This document shows, in pieces, positions 23,905 through 31,286 of a stretch of 53,227 nt of DNA (positions within the stretch are counted from its first letter, which is position 1; each line of letters starts with the position of its first letter). The notes under the pieces are model-generated. The model saw nothing but the letters and a program-made list of their open reading frames with translations, was not told where the DNA came from and ran no database searches. The stretch is taken from assembly GCA_017460625.1 (NCBI GenBank), contig JAFUAT010000001.1, forward strand, positions 1 to 53,227, written 5' to 3'. This DNA is from Candidatus Saccharimonadota bacterium (GTDB taxonomy: Bacteria > Patescibacteriota > Saccharimonadia > Saccharimonadales > Saccharimonadaceae). Made by a program: the position numbers and the translations under genes.

Positions 23905-25476
23905 ATGAAACGCCACAAAATCATCAACCAAATCTTCACCAAAATTAAAATACCTGCTTTTATCCTTGCAGTTCTAGCAGCTACTTTTGCTAGTGCCAAT
24001 ATCTTTACGACTGAAGAAGTGAGTGCCTGGGGGCCAACCGATCGCCCTACATACACAAACAAATCTCCAGCGGATTATGCCACATTTAACTCAATCACTG
24101 ACAACGTGGCGGTGGGTGATGAGCGTAACTTCGTACGTATCCGCGAAGCCGGTACGGAAGATACTTTTGTAGATGAGCTCGAAGTAATTCCAGGGCACGA
24201 ATACGAAGTATATATTTATTACCACAACAACGCCGCCACCGATACTAACGCCAAAGGCTATGGTGTGGCTACCGATGTTCATGTTTCATCTGCTTATCCT
24301 ACAGTAGTAAATACCAACGAACGTGGTATGATTAGTGGCATCATTACTTGGAGCTATGTCACTCCATCCGCACCAAACACTCCAAAGGAAGGCACAGTTT
24401 GGGATGAAGCTTATGTCACCAGCAAAACCGATGGCGTAGTTTTAAAATATAAAACAGGCACAGCCATTATTCACAACAGCGGCGATGCCAATGGCTCCGT
24501 TCTCTCAACAGATTTGTTTACTAATGAAGGCACTCCAATCGGTTTCAATAAATTAAGTGGTACACTTCCAGGTTGTGCAGAATATTCTGGTCACATCACT
24601 TATACTTTAGTCGCAGAGAATCCAGGCTCCGAACTTTCAAAACAAGTATCTCTCGATGGCGAAAACTGGTACGACAGTGTCAACGCTAAACCAGGTGACT
24701 ATGTAACCTATAAAGTAATTTTCAAAAATACCGGCAACACTAACTTTACTAACCTAATTTTAACTGACTCTCACGACGAAGATCTCTCTCTAGTAAACGG
24801 AACCAGCAAAATATTTGATTATGATCACACCGACGGTTATACCATTGATGACATCATTGATCTCAGCGGTTACAACACGGGCAATATTTATGCTGGCGCC
24901 ATTACACAATTAGTTTATCAAATGCGTGTCAAAGAAGGCGACTCTGCTTGTAATAAAAAATTAAACAACACTATAAAAGCCGACTACAATTCAACCGAGT
25001 CTAAGACCGACAATGCAGAAGTAGTAGTTGTTTGTGATCAAACTCCACCACCATCCACTACTGAAGATTGTAATTCAAACCCAAATCTTCCTGGGTGCAA
25101 AACACCAGATAAAATCGTCGAAACCGGTCCACTTGAAATCACTATGGCCGTGGTTGTAGTCCTAGGTATTGCAGCCGGTGGGTTCTATCTCTGGCGCACC
25201 AAGCGCACGCTAAAAACCGTAGAAGGCGTTGTATCTGGCGATAATAATTTCACCCCGACAGACACCGCAAACGGTACCCCGACAGACGCTCAGACCACCA
25301 CTCCAACCCACACACCAATTAATGAAAATCCAGATGCTACTAGAATCAACGTTTCAACACCAAATCAAGAAATGTCAGCCGTAGAAAAACAAGAATCAGC
25401 CGCATCTTCACCAGAAGCTCCAGCTGTTGAAAAACCTTCTTCTGCATCAATCTCTCCAGAAGAAGCAAACAAATAA
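23905..25476 (+). CDS. secreted, membrane-anchored surface protein with DUF11-like domain
   Basis: 523 residues. N-terminal signal peptide (basic MKRHK..., hydrophobic 17-33, VSAWG near 40). The central part has beta-rich repeats, and about 240-370 resembles a DUF11/isopeptide domain: KPGDYVTYKVIFKNTGNTNF, then LVYQMRVKEG. A Pro/Cys segment precedes a second membrane helix near 411-430 (ITMAVVVVLGIAAGGFYLW) and a 90-residue cytoplasmic tail rich in Thr/Pro/Glu. VETGP just before the helix resembles a sortase motif, but the long tail argues against sorting. Third gene of the surface operon, with AAAGG 10 bases upstream. Adhesive role inferred. Confidence 0.65.
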   Translation: MKRHKIINQIFTKIKIPAFILAVLAATFASANIFTTEEVSAWGPTDRPTYTNKSPADYATFNSITDNVAVGDERNFVRIREAGTEDTFVDELEVIPGHEYEVYIYYHNNAATDTNAKGYGVATDVHVSSAYPTVVNTNERGMISGIITWSYVTPSAPNTPKEGTVWDEAYVTSKTDGVVLKYKTGTAIIHNSGDANGSVLSTDLFTNEGTPIGFNKLSGTLPGCAEYSGHITYTLVAENPGSELSKQVSLDGENWYDSVNAKPGDYVTYKVIFKNTGNTNFTNLILTDSHDEDLSLVNGTSKIFDYDHTDGYTIDDIIDLSGYNTGNIYAGAITQLVYQMRVKEGDSACNKKLNNTIKADYNSTESKTDNAEVVVVCDQTPPPSTTEDCNSNPNLPGCKTPDKIVETGPLEITMAVVVVLGIAAGGFYLWRTKRTLKTVEGVVSGDNNFTPTDTANGTPTDAQTTTPTHTPINENPDATRINVSTPNQEMSAVEKQESAASSPEAPAVEKPSSASISPEEANK

Positions 25477-25495
25477 AAATATCATTCAAAAGTAC

Positions 25496-25524
25496 AAGCC
25501 CTACTCAATGTAGGCCTTGCTTTC
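25496..25524 (+). terminator. terminator after the surface operon
   Basis: Stem AAGCCCTAC / GTAGGCCTT (one mismatch), five-base loop, followed by a T-poor GCTTTC. Moderate strength. Confidence 0.55.
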
Positions 25525-25536
25525 ATCGCCAGTCTA

Positions 25537-25545
25537 TGATATAAT
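25537..25545 (+). promoter_or_regulatory. promoter of the rpsF operon
   Basis: TGATATAAT extended -10; start expected near 25552, giving a 90-base structured leader before rpsF. Confidence 0.65.
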
Positions 25546-25564
25546 TAAATCATAATATTAGCTC

Positions 25565-25624
25565 AGCAAACGAGTTTTTGGGAGTCAGCGAGAACCAAGC
25601 AATTAGCTTCCACCTGCGTTTGCT
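25565..25624 (+). promoter_or_regulatory. structured leader, candidate S6:S18 autoregulatory site
   Basis: An 8-bp closing stem (AGCAAACG 25565-25572 with CGTTTGCT 25617-25624) encloses 44 bases that can fold further (TTGG with CCAA, AAGC with GCTT) and contain a CCACCTG. The operon encodes both S6 and S18, and leaders binding the S6:S18 complex are known in other bacteria. The position and the stem are seen; the regulatory role is inferred. Confidence 0.45.
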
Positions 25625-25641
25625 TTAACCAAAGGAGTCAT

Positions 25642-26004
25642 ATGAAAGATTACGAACTTTCTATTCTCTTTCATCCCGATCTCGAGATGAACATAGACCC
25701 AGCTCTAGATAAGGTCAAGAAATTGATCGAAACTAGTGGTGGCAAAATCACCAAAGAAGAGCCAGAGGGCAAAAAACGTCTTTGCTATCCAATCAGTGGC
25801 AATGATTATGCACTCTACTACTACTTTGATGTAGAGCTTCCAGCAGCTGCTCCAGCCAAAATCTCCTCTACTCTAGGTATCACGGACGAAGTTATCCGTT
25901 ACCTTATCGTAAAGGCTGATCCACGTCGGGCTAAAGCTGTTGCCGCAAAGGAAAAGGAAGAAGCCGAAGAGGAAGTCAAAGCTAAATCACAAGAGGAGGC
26001 TTAA
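25642..26004 (+). CDS. rpsF: 30S ribosomal protein S6
   Basis: 120 residues. Start MKDYELSILFHPDLE (family M..YE....L.P.) and the core YYYFDVELPAAAPAKI, then VIRYLIVK, match S6, which binds S18 and the platform of the 30S subunit. A charged Glu/Lys/Ala tail (about 97-120) extends beyond the fold. RBS AAAGGAG. First gene of rpsF-ssb-rpsR, overlapping ssb by one base (TAATG). Confidence 0.95.
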   Translation: MKDYELSILFHPDLEMNIDPALDKVKKLIETSGGKITKEEPEGKKRLCYPISGNDYALYYYFDVELPAAAPAKISSTLGITDEVIRYLIVKADPRRAKAVAAKEKEEAEEEVKAKSQEEA

Positions 26005-26459
26005 TGCGCGGATTCTCGAAAGCCATCATCACTGGAAATCTCACTAGAGACCCAGAGCTCAGAAGCACTGCATCTGGCACTTCCGTTTGCTCTTTTTCCG
26101 TAGCGGTCAATCGCACCTATCGCGGTGCCGACGGCGAAAACAAGGAAGATGTTTCATACATTGATTGTTCCGCTTGGGGCAAACTAGGTGAAATGATTGC
26201 CCAATATGCTAAAAAAGGTTCCGGAGTTCTCGTTTCTGGTCGTCTCAACCAGCGTAGTTGGGAAGACAAAAACGGCAGCAAGCGTTCTAGCGTAGAAATC
26301 GTAGTAGAAGATTTTAACTTCGCTGGTAGCGCACCAAGAGAAGGCGGCTCTAGTAGCTCGTATAGCGCCAGCTCTAGCAACCAACCAATGGATATCCCTG
26401 CAGATATGCCTACAGATATTCCAGATGGAGAAGTGGATTTATCGGAAGTCCCGTTTTAA
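26004..26459 (+). CDS. ssb: single-stranded DNA-binding protein
   Basis: 151 residues. OB-fold at 1-105: KAIITGNLTRDPELRSTASG, SVAVNRTYRG and the aromatic WGKLGEMIAQYAKKGSGVLV, all typical of bacterial SSB. A Ser/Pro-rich linker follows, and the C-terminus ends DLSEVPF, an acidic tip of the DDDIPF type that recruits replication and repair proteins. Lies in the classic rpsF-ssb-rpsR operon. Confidence 0.96.
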   Translation: MRGFSKAIITGNLTRDPELRSTASGTSVCSFSVAVNRTYRGADGENKEDVSYIDCSAWGKLGEMIAQYAKKGSGVLVSGRLNQRSWEDKNGSKRSSVEIVVEDFNFAGSAPREGGSSSSYSASSSNQPMDIPADMPTDIPDGEVDLSEVPF

Positions 26460-26485
26460 GACCTAAAAAAGGAAGGATAGTATAA

Positions 26486-26683
26486 ATGAAAAAATATAAG
26501 AATGATAAAGACCTATACTTCGATTATCGTGACGCAAAGACTTTGGGTCACTACATCGACGCCTATGGTCGCATTGAGCCAATCGCAAAGACTGGTCTCT
26601 CTGCCAAGCAGCAACGTCAGCTAGCGGTAGCCGTAAAACGCGCTCGCCATCTAGCACTCTTGCCATTTGTTTCAAATAATTAA
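26486..26683 (+). CDS. rpsR: 30S ribosomal protein S18
   Basis: 65 residues, near the minimal length. [21 protein letters not shown] and [27 protein letters not shown] are S18 hallmarks. The N-terminal zinc-binding cysteines found in some S18 proteins are absent. RBS AAAGGAAGG upstream; efp follows 9 bases after the stop. Confidence 0.95.
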   Translation: MKKYKNDKDLYFDYRDAKTLGHYIDAYGRIEPIAKTGLSAKQQRQLAVAVKRARHLALLPFVSNN

Positions 26684-26692
26684 GGAGTTTAC

Positions 26693-27253
26693 ATGTACGG
26701 ACCAACAGATCTAAAGAAAAATACCCTTATCACTTTAGACGGCCAACCGTATAAGGTGGTGGAATACTCACAAAAAGTCATGGGACGCGGTGGTTCTATT
26801 GTTAATGTCAAAGTCAAAAACCTTATCACCGGCGCCTTGCTCCCAAAAACTTTTAAAGGTCAGGAAAAAATTGAACCAGCCGAGGTCACTAACCGCAAGG
26901 TCCAGTATCTCTATAATGATGGCGAAAAGTTCTATTTTATGGACCCAGAGTCATTTGAACAATACGAGCTCTTAAAAGACCTAGTCGGTGATGCCGTAGA
27001 TTTCATGAAAGAAGGTGACGAAATGGAAATCCAATTCTACAATGGTACTCCAATTAATCTCCAACTTCCAAAAAATCTTTGGCTAAAGGTCACTTACACA
27101 GAGACCGCTGTCAAAGGCGACACTACAAGCTCAGTCATGAAAGACGCCACCTTGGAAACTGGCGTGGTTGTTAAAGTTCCAGCCTTTATCAAAGAAGGCG
27201 ATATCGTATCGGTGGACACAGATACTTATGAATACCGCGAACGTAAAAAATAA
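26693..27253 (+). CDS. efp: translation elongation factor P
   Basis: 186 residues, full length. EF-P enters the ribosomal E site and helps form Pro-Pro bonds. The KOW-like N-domain has KKNTLITLDGQPYKVVEYSQ; the tip loop reads KVMGRGGS with Arg32 where Lys34-type proteins have K. The OB domains include YLYNDGEKFYFMDPESFEQ and the C-terminal GDIVSVDTDTYEYRER signature. An Arg at the tip is the type rhamnosylated by EarP in some proteobacteria; no such enzyme is visible here. Pro-rich surface proteins in the window would be its clients (inference). Confidence 0.96.
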   Translation: MYGPTDLKKNTLITLDGQPYKVVEYSQKVMGRGGSIVNVKVKNLITGALLPKTFKGQEKIEPAEVTNRKVQYLYNDGEKFYFMDPESFEQYELLKDLVGDAVDFMKEGDEMEIQFYNGTPINLQLPKNLWLKVTYTETAVKGDTTSSVMKDATLETGVVVKVPAFIKEGDIVSVDTDTYEYRERKK

Positions 27254-27791
27254 AGGCTACTATAAAATCAAAGGCGCTGCTAGCGCCTTTGATTTTAGTT
27301 TCAAAGACAAAATAGTTTTAGATATTGGTTCTTCTACTGGAGGTTTTACCGAATATGCCTTGGAACAAGGTGCCAAAAAAGTCATCGCCGTAGAAAAGGG
27401 AACTAATCAAATGAAATCCCCCCTGCGTGACAATCCAAAAGTAGATCTTCACGAAAAAACCGATATTTTTGATGTCACCTTTGTTGCGCCAGACGTCATC
27501 GTCGCAGACGTTTCTTTTATCTCATTGACAAAAGTTCTAAAATATGCTAAAATGAAATTAACGCGTAGCGATACGGATTTTCTCGTAATGTTAAAGCCTC
27601 AATTTGAAGCTACTCCAAAGGACCTTAGGAACGGAATCGTCAAAAACGAAACCATTAGAAGAGCCATTATCAAGAAGTTCGAATTATGGCTCACTCAAAA
27701 CAAATTCATTATCATAAACAAAAAAGACAACGATGAGAAAGGCCGCCACGGCAATATTGAAAGATTTTATTGGCTAAAGCTTGCAAAATAA
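27228..27791 (+). CDS. TlyA/FtsJ-like rRNA 2'-O-methyltransferase without S4 domain
   Basis: 187 residues. The Rossmann SAM-binding segment VLDIGSSTGGFTEYALEQGA near 28-47 is characteristic of TlyA (DVGASTGGFTD), followed by VIAVEKGTNQ, IVADVSFISL (family DVSFISL) and LVMLKPQFE; a C-terminal GRHGNIERFYWL. TlyA normally carries an N-terminal S4 RNA-binding domain of about 60 residues, which is missing here. Start 27228 gives the shortest sensible N-terminus and overlaps efp by 26 bases; a more upstream ATG at 27168 is possible but encodes nothing S4-like. Probably modifies rRNA with a reduced targeting apparatus. Confidence 0.75.
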   Translation: MNTANVKNKGYYKIKGAASAFDFSFKDKIVLDIGSSTGGFTEYALEQGAKKVIAVEKGTNQMKSPLRDNPKVDLHEKTDIFDVTFVAPDVIVADVSFISLTKVLKYAKMKLTRSDTDFLVMLKPQFEATPKDLRNGIVKNETIRRAIIKKFELWLTQNKFIIINKKDNDEKGRHGNIERFYWLKLAK

Positions 27792-27800
27792 TAAGTTTAA

Positions 27801-27809
27801 GCTTATAAT
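27801..27809 (+). promoter_or_regulatory. leaderless promoter of the pil operon
   Basis: TATAAT at 27804-27809, 6 bases before the pilM ATG. The extended TG is not present here (AGCTTATAAT). Confidence 0.6.
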
Positions 27810-27815
27810 CAAACT

Positions 27816-28862
27816 ATGAACTTATTGCATGGCGTGGGCGATTTCTTCTCGCTAGACATCGGCACAAACTCAATGCGCATTGTTCAGCTTGCTGGCGACG
27901 AACATAGCGGATGGGCTTTAATTCGCTATGCTTATGTTCCAATCGAACAAAAACTTACTTCCGATACGTCTGAACTCGGCCGCAAACATCTAGGCGAAGC
28001 CATCATGGGTGCCGTAGAACAGGCTGGTATCAAAACCAAAAGCGTAGCAGTCGGTTTACCAGCTAGCAAAACATTTACCTCAATTGTAGAAGTAGAGACT
28101 CTTCCAGAAAAAGAAATGAATAAAGTCTTCAAATACGAAATCGACAAATACGTTCCAATGCCACTAAGCGATGCAAAAGCAGACTATATCATTTTAGGCC
28201 CTAGCCCAAACGATCCGCAAAAGACTGAGATTTTGGTAAGCTCAGTAGCAAGAGAATATGCCGAGCCACTTCTAGAAACCATCGAAAAAACTGGTCTAAA
28301 TGTTATTGCAATGGAGCCAGAACCTTTAGCCATGGCTCGTTCGCTCGCAATTCCAGGCGCCATCGACGCCACGCTTATTGTTGATTTTGGCGAAAAATCC
28401 ACCGATCTCGTGATTGTTTATCAAAACCAGCCTCGCCTCGTCCGTTCCATTCCAGGCGGTTTTAATCAGCTTATCACCGCAGTCACGAATGGTCTTGGCG
28501 TAAAAGAAGAGCAAGCTCGTCAGTTTATTCTTAAATTCGGTCTATCAGAAGACAAAGTTGAAGGTCAAGTATTCAAAGTTCTTGGTCCGTCGCTAGATAA
28601 CTATGCATCAGAACTCGCAAAATCTGTTCGTTTCTTCCAGACCAAATATCTAAACGGCAAAGTTGGCGGTATCGTCCTTTCTGGCTATGCCAGCATCATC
28701 CCACTTTTCCCAGAATACATCGAAGCCAAAACTAATATCCCGACCATGAAGGGCAATCCATGGCAATTAGTCCGTACTACGCCTGAACAGCAGCACGCTC
28801 TCATGCCAGTAGCTTCAGAATTTGCTGTAGCAATTGGCCTTTCGGAAAGGAGTAACGACTAA
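27816..28862 (+). CDS. pilM: type IV pilus assembly protein PilM
   Basis: 348 residues of the actin-like PilM family, which binds the PilN N-terminus at the inner face of the membrane. FFSLDIGTNSMRIVQLAG near 11 and TLIVDFGEKSTDLVIVYQ near 188 are phosphate-binding motifs of the ASKHA fold; SVAVGLPASKTFTSIVEV and PEKEMNKVFKYEIDKYVPMPL are family blocks. First gene of the pil operon, ending in a one-base overlap (TAATG) with the pilN-position gene. Confidence 0.92.
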   Translation: MNLLHGVGDFFSLDIGTNSMRIVQLAGDEHSGWALIRYAYVPIEQKLTSDTSELGRKHLGEAIMGAVEQAGIKTKSVAVGLPASKTFTSIVEVETLPEKEMNKVFKYEIDKYVPMPLSDAKADYIILGPSPNDPQKTEILVSSVAREYAEPLLETIEKTGLNVIAMEPEPLAMARSLAIPGAIDATLIVDFGEKSTDLVIVYQNQPRLVRSIPGGFNQLITAVTNGLGVKEEQARQFILKFGLSEDKVEGQVFKVLGPSLDNYASELAKSVRFFQTKYLNGKVGGIVLSGYASIIPLFPEYIEAKTNIPTMKGNPWQLVRTTPEQQHALMPVASEFAVAIGLSERSND

Positions 28863-30145
28863 TGGCAAGGGAAATTAACCTAGTTCCAGATATTAAAAAT
28901 GAGTTTATAAAAACTCTCAAATTCCGCAATCTCATCTTCTTTATTTGTATTGTCGTTTCTTCTGGTAGCCTCATCACTATTTTAGTTTCACTTTCAATCG
29001 CGGGTGGTCAGCAAGGATTCATCTCAGCCAAACAAAGCACTCTAGATCTAATGGAAAGCAAAATCAACGAATACAATGATCTGGGCGAATTTCTAACTAT
29101 TCGTGACCAACTTAGTAATATTTCATCAATTACCGAGAACAAAGTTTTTATGTCTCGCACGTTCAATATTCTTTCAGCCATTATTCCGGTTGGAGCAGAC
29201 TATATAAATATTTCGGAGTTATCAATTGATTTAACTAGAGAAGCTCCTACATTCACCTTTGACGCACAGGCAAATGCTGGCACCGAACCATTCATTGATT
29301 ACAACGTTCTAGACTCATTTAAAAAATCCATGCAGTATATGCGCTATGATTACGGAGAATATGTAGATAAAGATGATAATTCTATCCCAGCATATTGTAT
29401 TATAGAAGCTGGTAATGACGGCGCTACATTCAAAGATCCTTCAAGGGGCTACTATGCATTCTGGCTAATTAATGGCGAAGGATGCAACCCAAGCTACGAA
29501 GCTCCAGAAGAAGACGAAGAAGACGAAGAAGACACTCGTAGTACGACCAACACAAACAATGAAACTAGAGAGACAGAAGCCGCCGAAAAGAAAGCCGCTG
29601 CTGTCGCTGCTTCGCAAGCGGGCTATAATATAGAAGATTACAACGGCGAGAAAGTCGTTAGAATCTGGCGCACCCCACAATATGCAGATTGGTACAAAGA
29701 AAATCCAAATGAGGATGAGGTTTATATGGACCTAAACGGCGAAATTCACAATGTACCACATTTTAACAGCGCTTGCATCAGTTATAGCGGTGCCAAGAAA
29801 AGCAGCGAATCCATCACTTGGACCGCCACCAACGAAAATTGTAAACTAGTTCCAGGAAGCGACGACAATAATGGTATCGACATCCAGCAGTCATCCAATG
29901 GGCGAAACTCGAGTAACGACCTAGTTTTGCGCTTTTCCGCCGTGATCTCCTTTGCCCCAGAAGTCTTTAATTTCAATAATCACCATATGCTTGCTTTGTC
30001 ACCTTCTGGCCGTCGCAACGTTACCGACTCTTATTCGCAAATTCAAAGTATGTTCGCCGAACGTGCCGCCGACTGTGCTCAAGACGACACGGCCTGTATT
30101 ACTACACCAACTAGTGGCACGCAATCAGGAAGTGAGGAAGATTAA
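28862..30145 (+). CDS. pilN: PilN-like type IV pilus assembly protein, enlarged
   Basis: 427 residues, twice the usual PilN. The N-terminus MAREINLVPD (PilN: INLLP) followed by one membrane helix (about 27-50) fits PilN, which docks to PilM through that cytoplasmic peptide. A periplasmic-side coiled coil comes next. Unusual is the large C-terminal part: an acidic low-complexity region (EEDEEDEEDTRSTTNTNN near 219-240), an Ala/Glu stretch, and a Cys-containing domain that might be lineage-specific. Position after pilM supports the call. Confidence 0.7.
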   Translation: MAREINLVPDIKNEFIKTLKFRNLIFFICIVVSSGSLITILVSLSIAGGQQGFISAKQSTLDLMESKINEYNDLGEFLTIRDQLSNISSITENKVFMSRTFNILSAIIPVGADYINISELSIDLTREAPTFTFDAQANAGTEPFIDYNVLDSFKKSMQYMRYDYGEYVDKDDNSIPAYCIIEAGNDGATFKDPSRGYYAFWLINGEGCNPSYEAPEEDEEDEEDTRSTTNTNNETRETEAAEKKAAAVAASQAGYNIEDYNGEKVVRIWRTPQYADWYKENPNEDEVYMDLNGEIHNVPHFNSACISYSGAKKSSESITWTATNENCKLVPGSDDNNGIDIQQSSNGRNSSNDLVLRFSAVISFAPEVFNFNNHHMLALSPSGRRNVTDSYSQIQSMFAERAADCAQDDTACITTPTSGTQSGSEED

Positions 30146-30146
30146 A

Positions 30147-31028
30147 ATGGCAATATCATTATCAATTGGCAAAAAAGCCACCAAGCTAACTAAACCACAG
30201 CAACTCATGATACTCGCAGTTTTTGGCACCGCCATTTTCCTAGGTGCAGCCATTGCGGTCGTGATTTACGCCAGCAATAAAATATCTTTTAGCGCCAGTG
30301 TAATTGTTGCTCAAGACCAATCCATCGTTTCTTTTTCGGACACTATCAAAAATATCGGCATCTGCCGCAAACCGTCCGGCCAAGTTTATAGCGACGACGA
30401 ATTAAAAAAATGCTCGCCAAATAGCATTACGGTTTCTTCCGTTCCAAACACGCTTCGTTCTAATATCATCCAGAACGTCGCAGCAAATCAAGCACTTGAA
30501 TCAGTTCCAAACACCAGCAACGCAAGCTGTGTTAATCCTGACACCGGGAAAAACTACACCTATGATGAGCTAGAAGCAAATTACACCGAGGCCGAAAACG
30601 ATGGTGATGACAAAGAAATTGCTGCCGCAGTCGACCTTTTGGAAAGCTGCTCCGCGCTTCGCGTTATTCCAGACGCACTTCCTGCATATAAAAACGAAGA
30701 AGCTTTGCTAGCTAGCGTAGACAAAATCTTCCGTGATTCTGGCACCGAACCAGAATCCCTAAGTCCGACAGAAGAAACCGACTGGGCCACCTTTGGCAAC
30801 AATTTGTATACCATTTCGGTTCGCTTAGCAATCGAATCAAATACCGGCACAGTATATAAACTATTAGATAATGTAGAACGCTCCATTCGCAATTTCAATG
30901 TAGAACGCGCCACCATCACCTGGAGTAGCAACAGTTCAATCGATTTAGAAGCTCGTGCCACAGCTTACTATATGTTGCCAACAACATTAAACATCAGCAC
31001 AAAAAGCATAAAACCAGGAGGTAAATAA
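30147..31028 (+). CDS. PilO-position type IV pilus protein
   Basis: 293 residues. A short cytoplasmic N-terminus, one membrane helix near 21-46 (LMILAVFGTAIFLGAAIAVVIYAS), then an extracellular Ser/Asn/Asp-rich region with four scattered cysteines. Sequence identity to PilO is not evident to me, but the place between pilN and pilB and the single-helix topology fit a PilO/alignment-subcomplex role. Start at 30147 has no strong Shine-Dalgarno but GAGGAAG lies in the end of the preceding gene; an earlier in-frame reading from 29952 would overlap pilN by 200 bases. Confidence 0.55.
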   Translation: MAISLSIGKKATKLTKPQQLMILAVFGTAIFLGAAIAVVIYASNKISFSASVIVAQDQSIVSFSDTIKNIGICRKPSGQVYSDDELKKCSPNSITVSSVPNTLRSNIIQNVAANQALESVPNTSNASCVNPDTGKNYTYDELEANYTEAENDGDDKEIAAAVDLLESCSALRVIPDALPAYKNEEALLASVDKIFRDSGTEPESLSPTEETDWATFGNNLYTISVRLAIESNTGTVYKLLDNVERSIRNFNVERATITWSSNSSIDLEARATAYYMLPTTLNISTKSIKPGGK

Positions 31029-31286
31029 ATGAAAACAGATGTCTTATATGCCATTGCAGCCGGTATTGCCGGTGTGGTTGTAGCATATATTATTACTGCA
31101 AATGTTATTTTGCCAAAACCAAAACCAGTTGCCGTCAAAACTCTTTCGTCCACCGCGAGTGCAAATATAGACGAACCGAATCCAGAAATTTTTAATTATC
31201 GCGCTCTCAATCCAACCGTGGAAGTTTACATTGACTGTTCTAATTACGACATAGACGGTAGTTGTCTAGACGGGGCAGAGAACTAA
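31029..31286 (+). CDS. small single-pass protein in the pil operon
   Basis: 85 residues with one membrane helix (about 5-28, VLYAIAAGIAGVVVAYIITA), then a short extracellular tail with two cysteines (DCSNYDIDGSC) that could form a disulphide. Not recognised; it holds the place of PilP in other pil operons but shares no obvious sequence. Start follows the previous stop directly, and pilB starts directly after its stop. RBS GGAGG precedes it. Confidence 0.6.
   Translation: MKTDVLYAIAAGIAGVVVAYIITANVILPKPKPVAVKTLSSTASANIDEPNPEIFNYRALNPTVEVYIDCSNYDIDGSCLDGAEN

Noticed and set aside
23176-23931. 251-residue antisense frame
   Set aside because: It mirrors the repetitive Pro/Ala/Glu-coding region of the surface protein on the other strand; composition is biased and there is no promoter or RBS.
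25120-25200. Sortase (LPxTG-like) signal in the DUF11-like protein
   Set aside because: VETGP precedes a helix, but a 90-residue tail follows instead of a short basic end, and no sortase is seen.
29952-30146. Longer N-terminus of the PilO-position protein
   Set aside because: Would overlap the pilN-like gene by about 200 bases and lacks an RBS; the membrane-anchor start at 30147 is natural.
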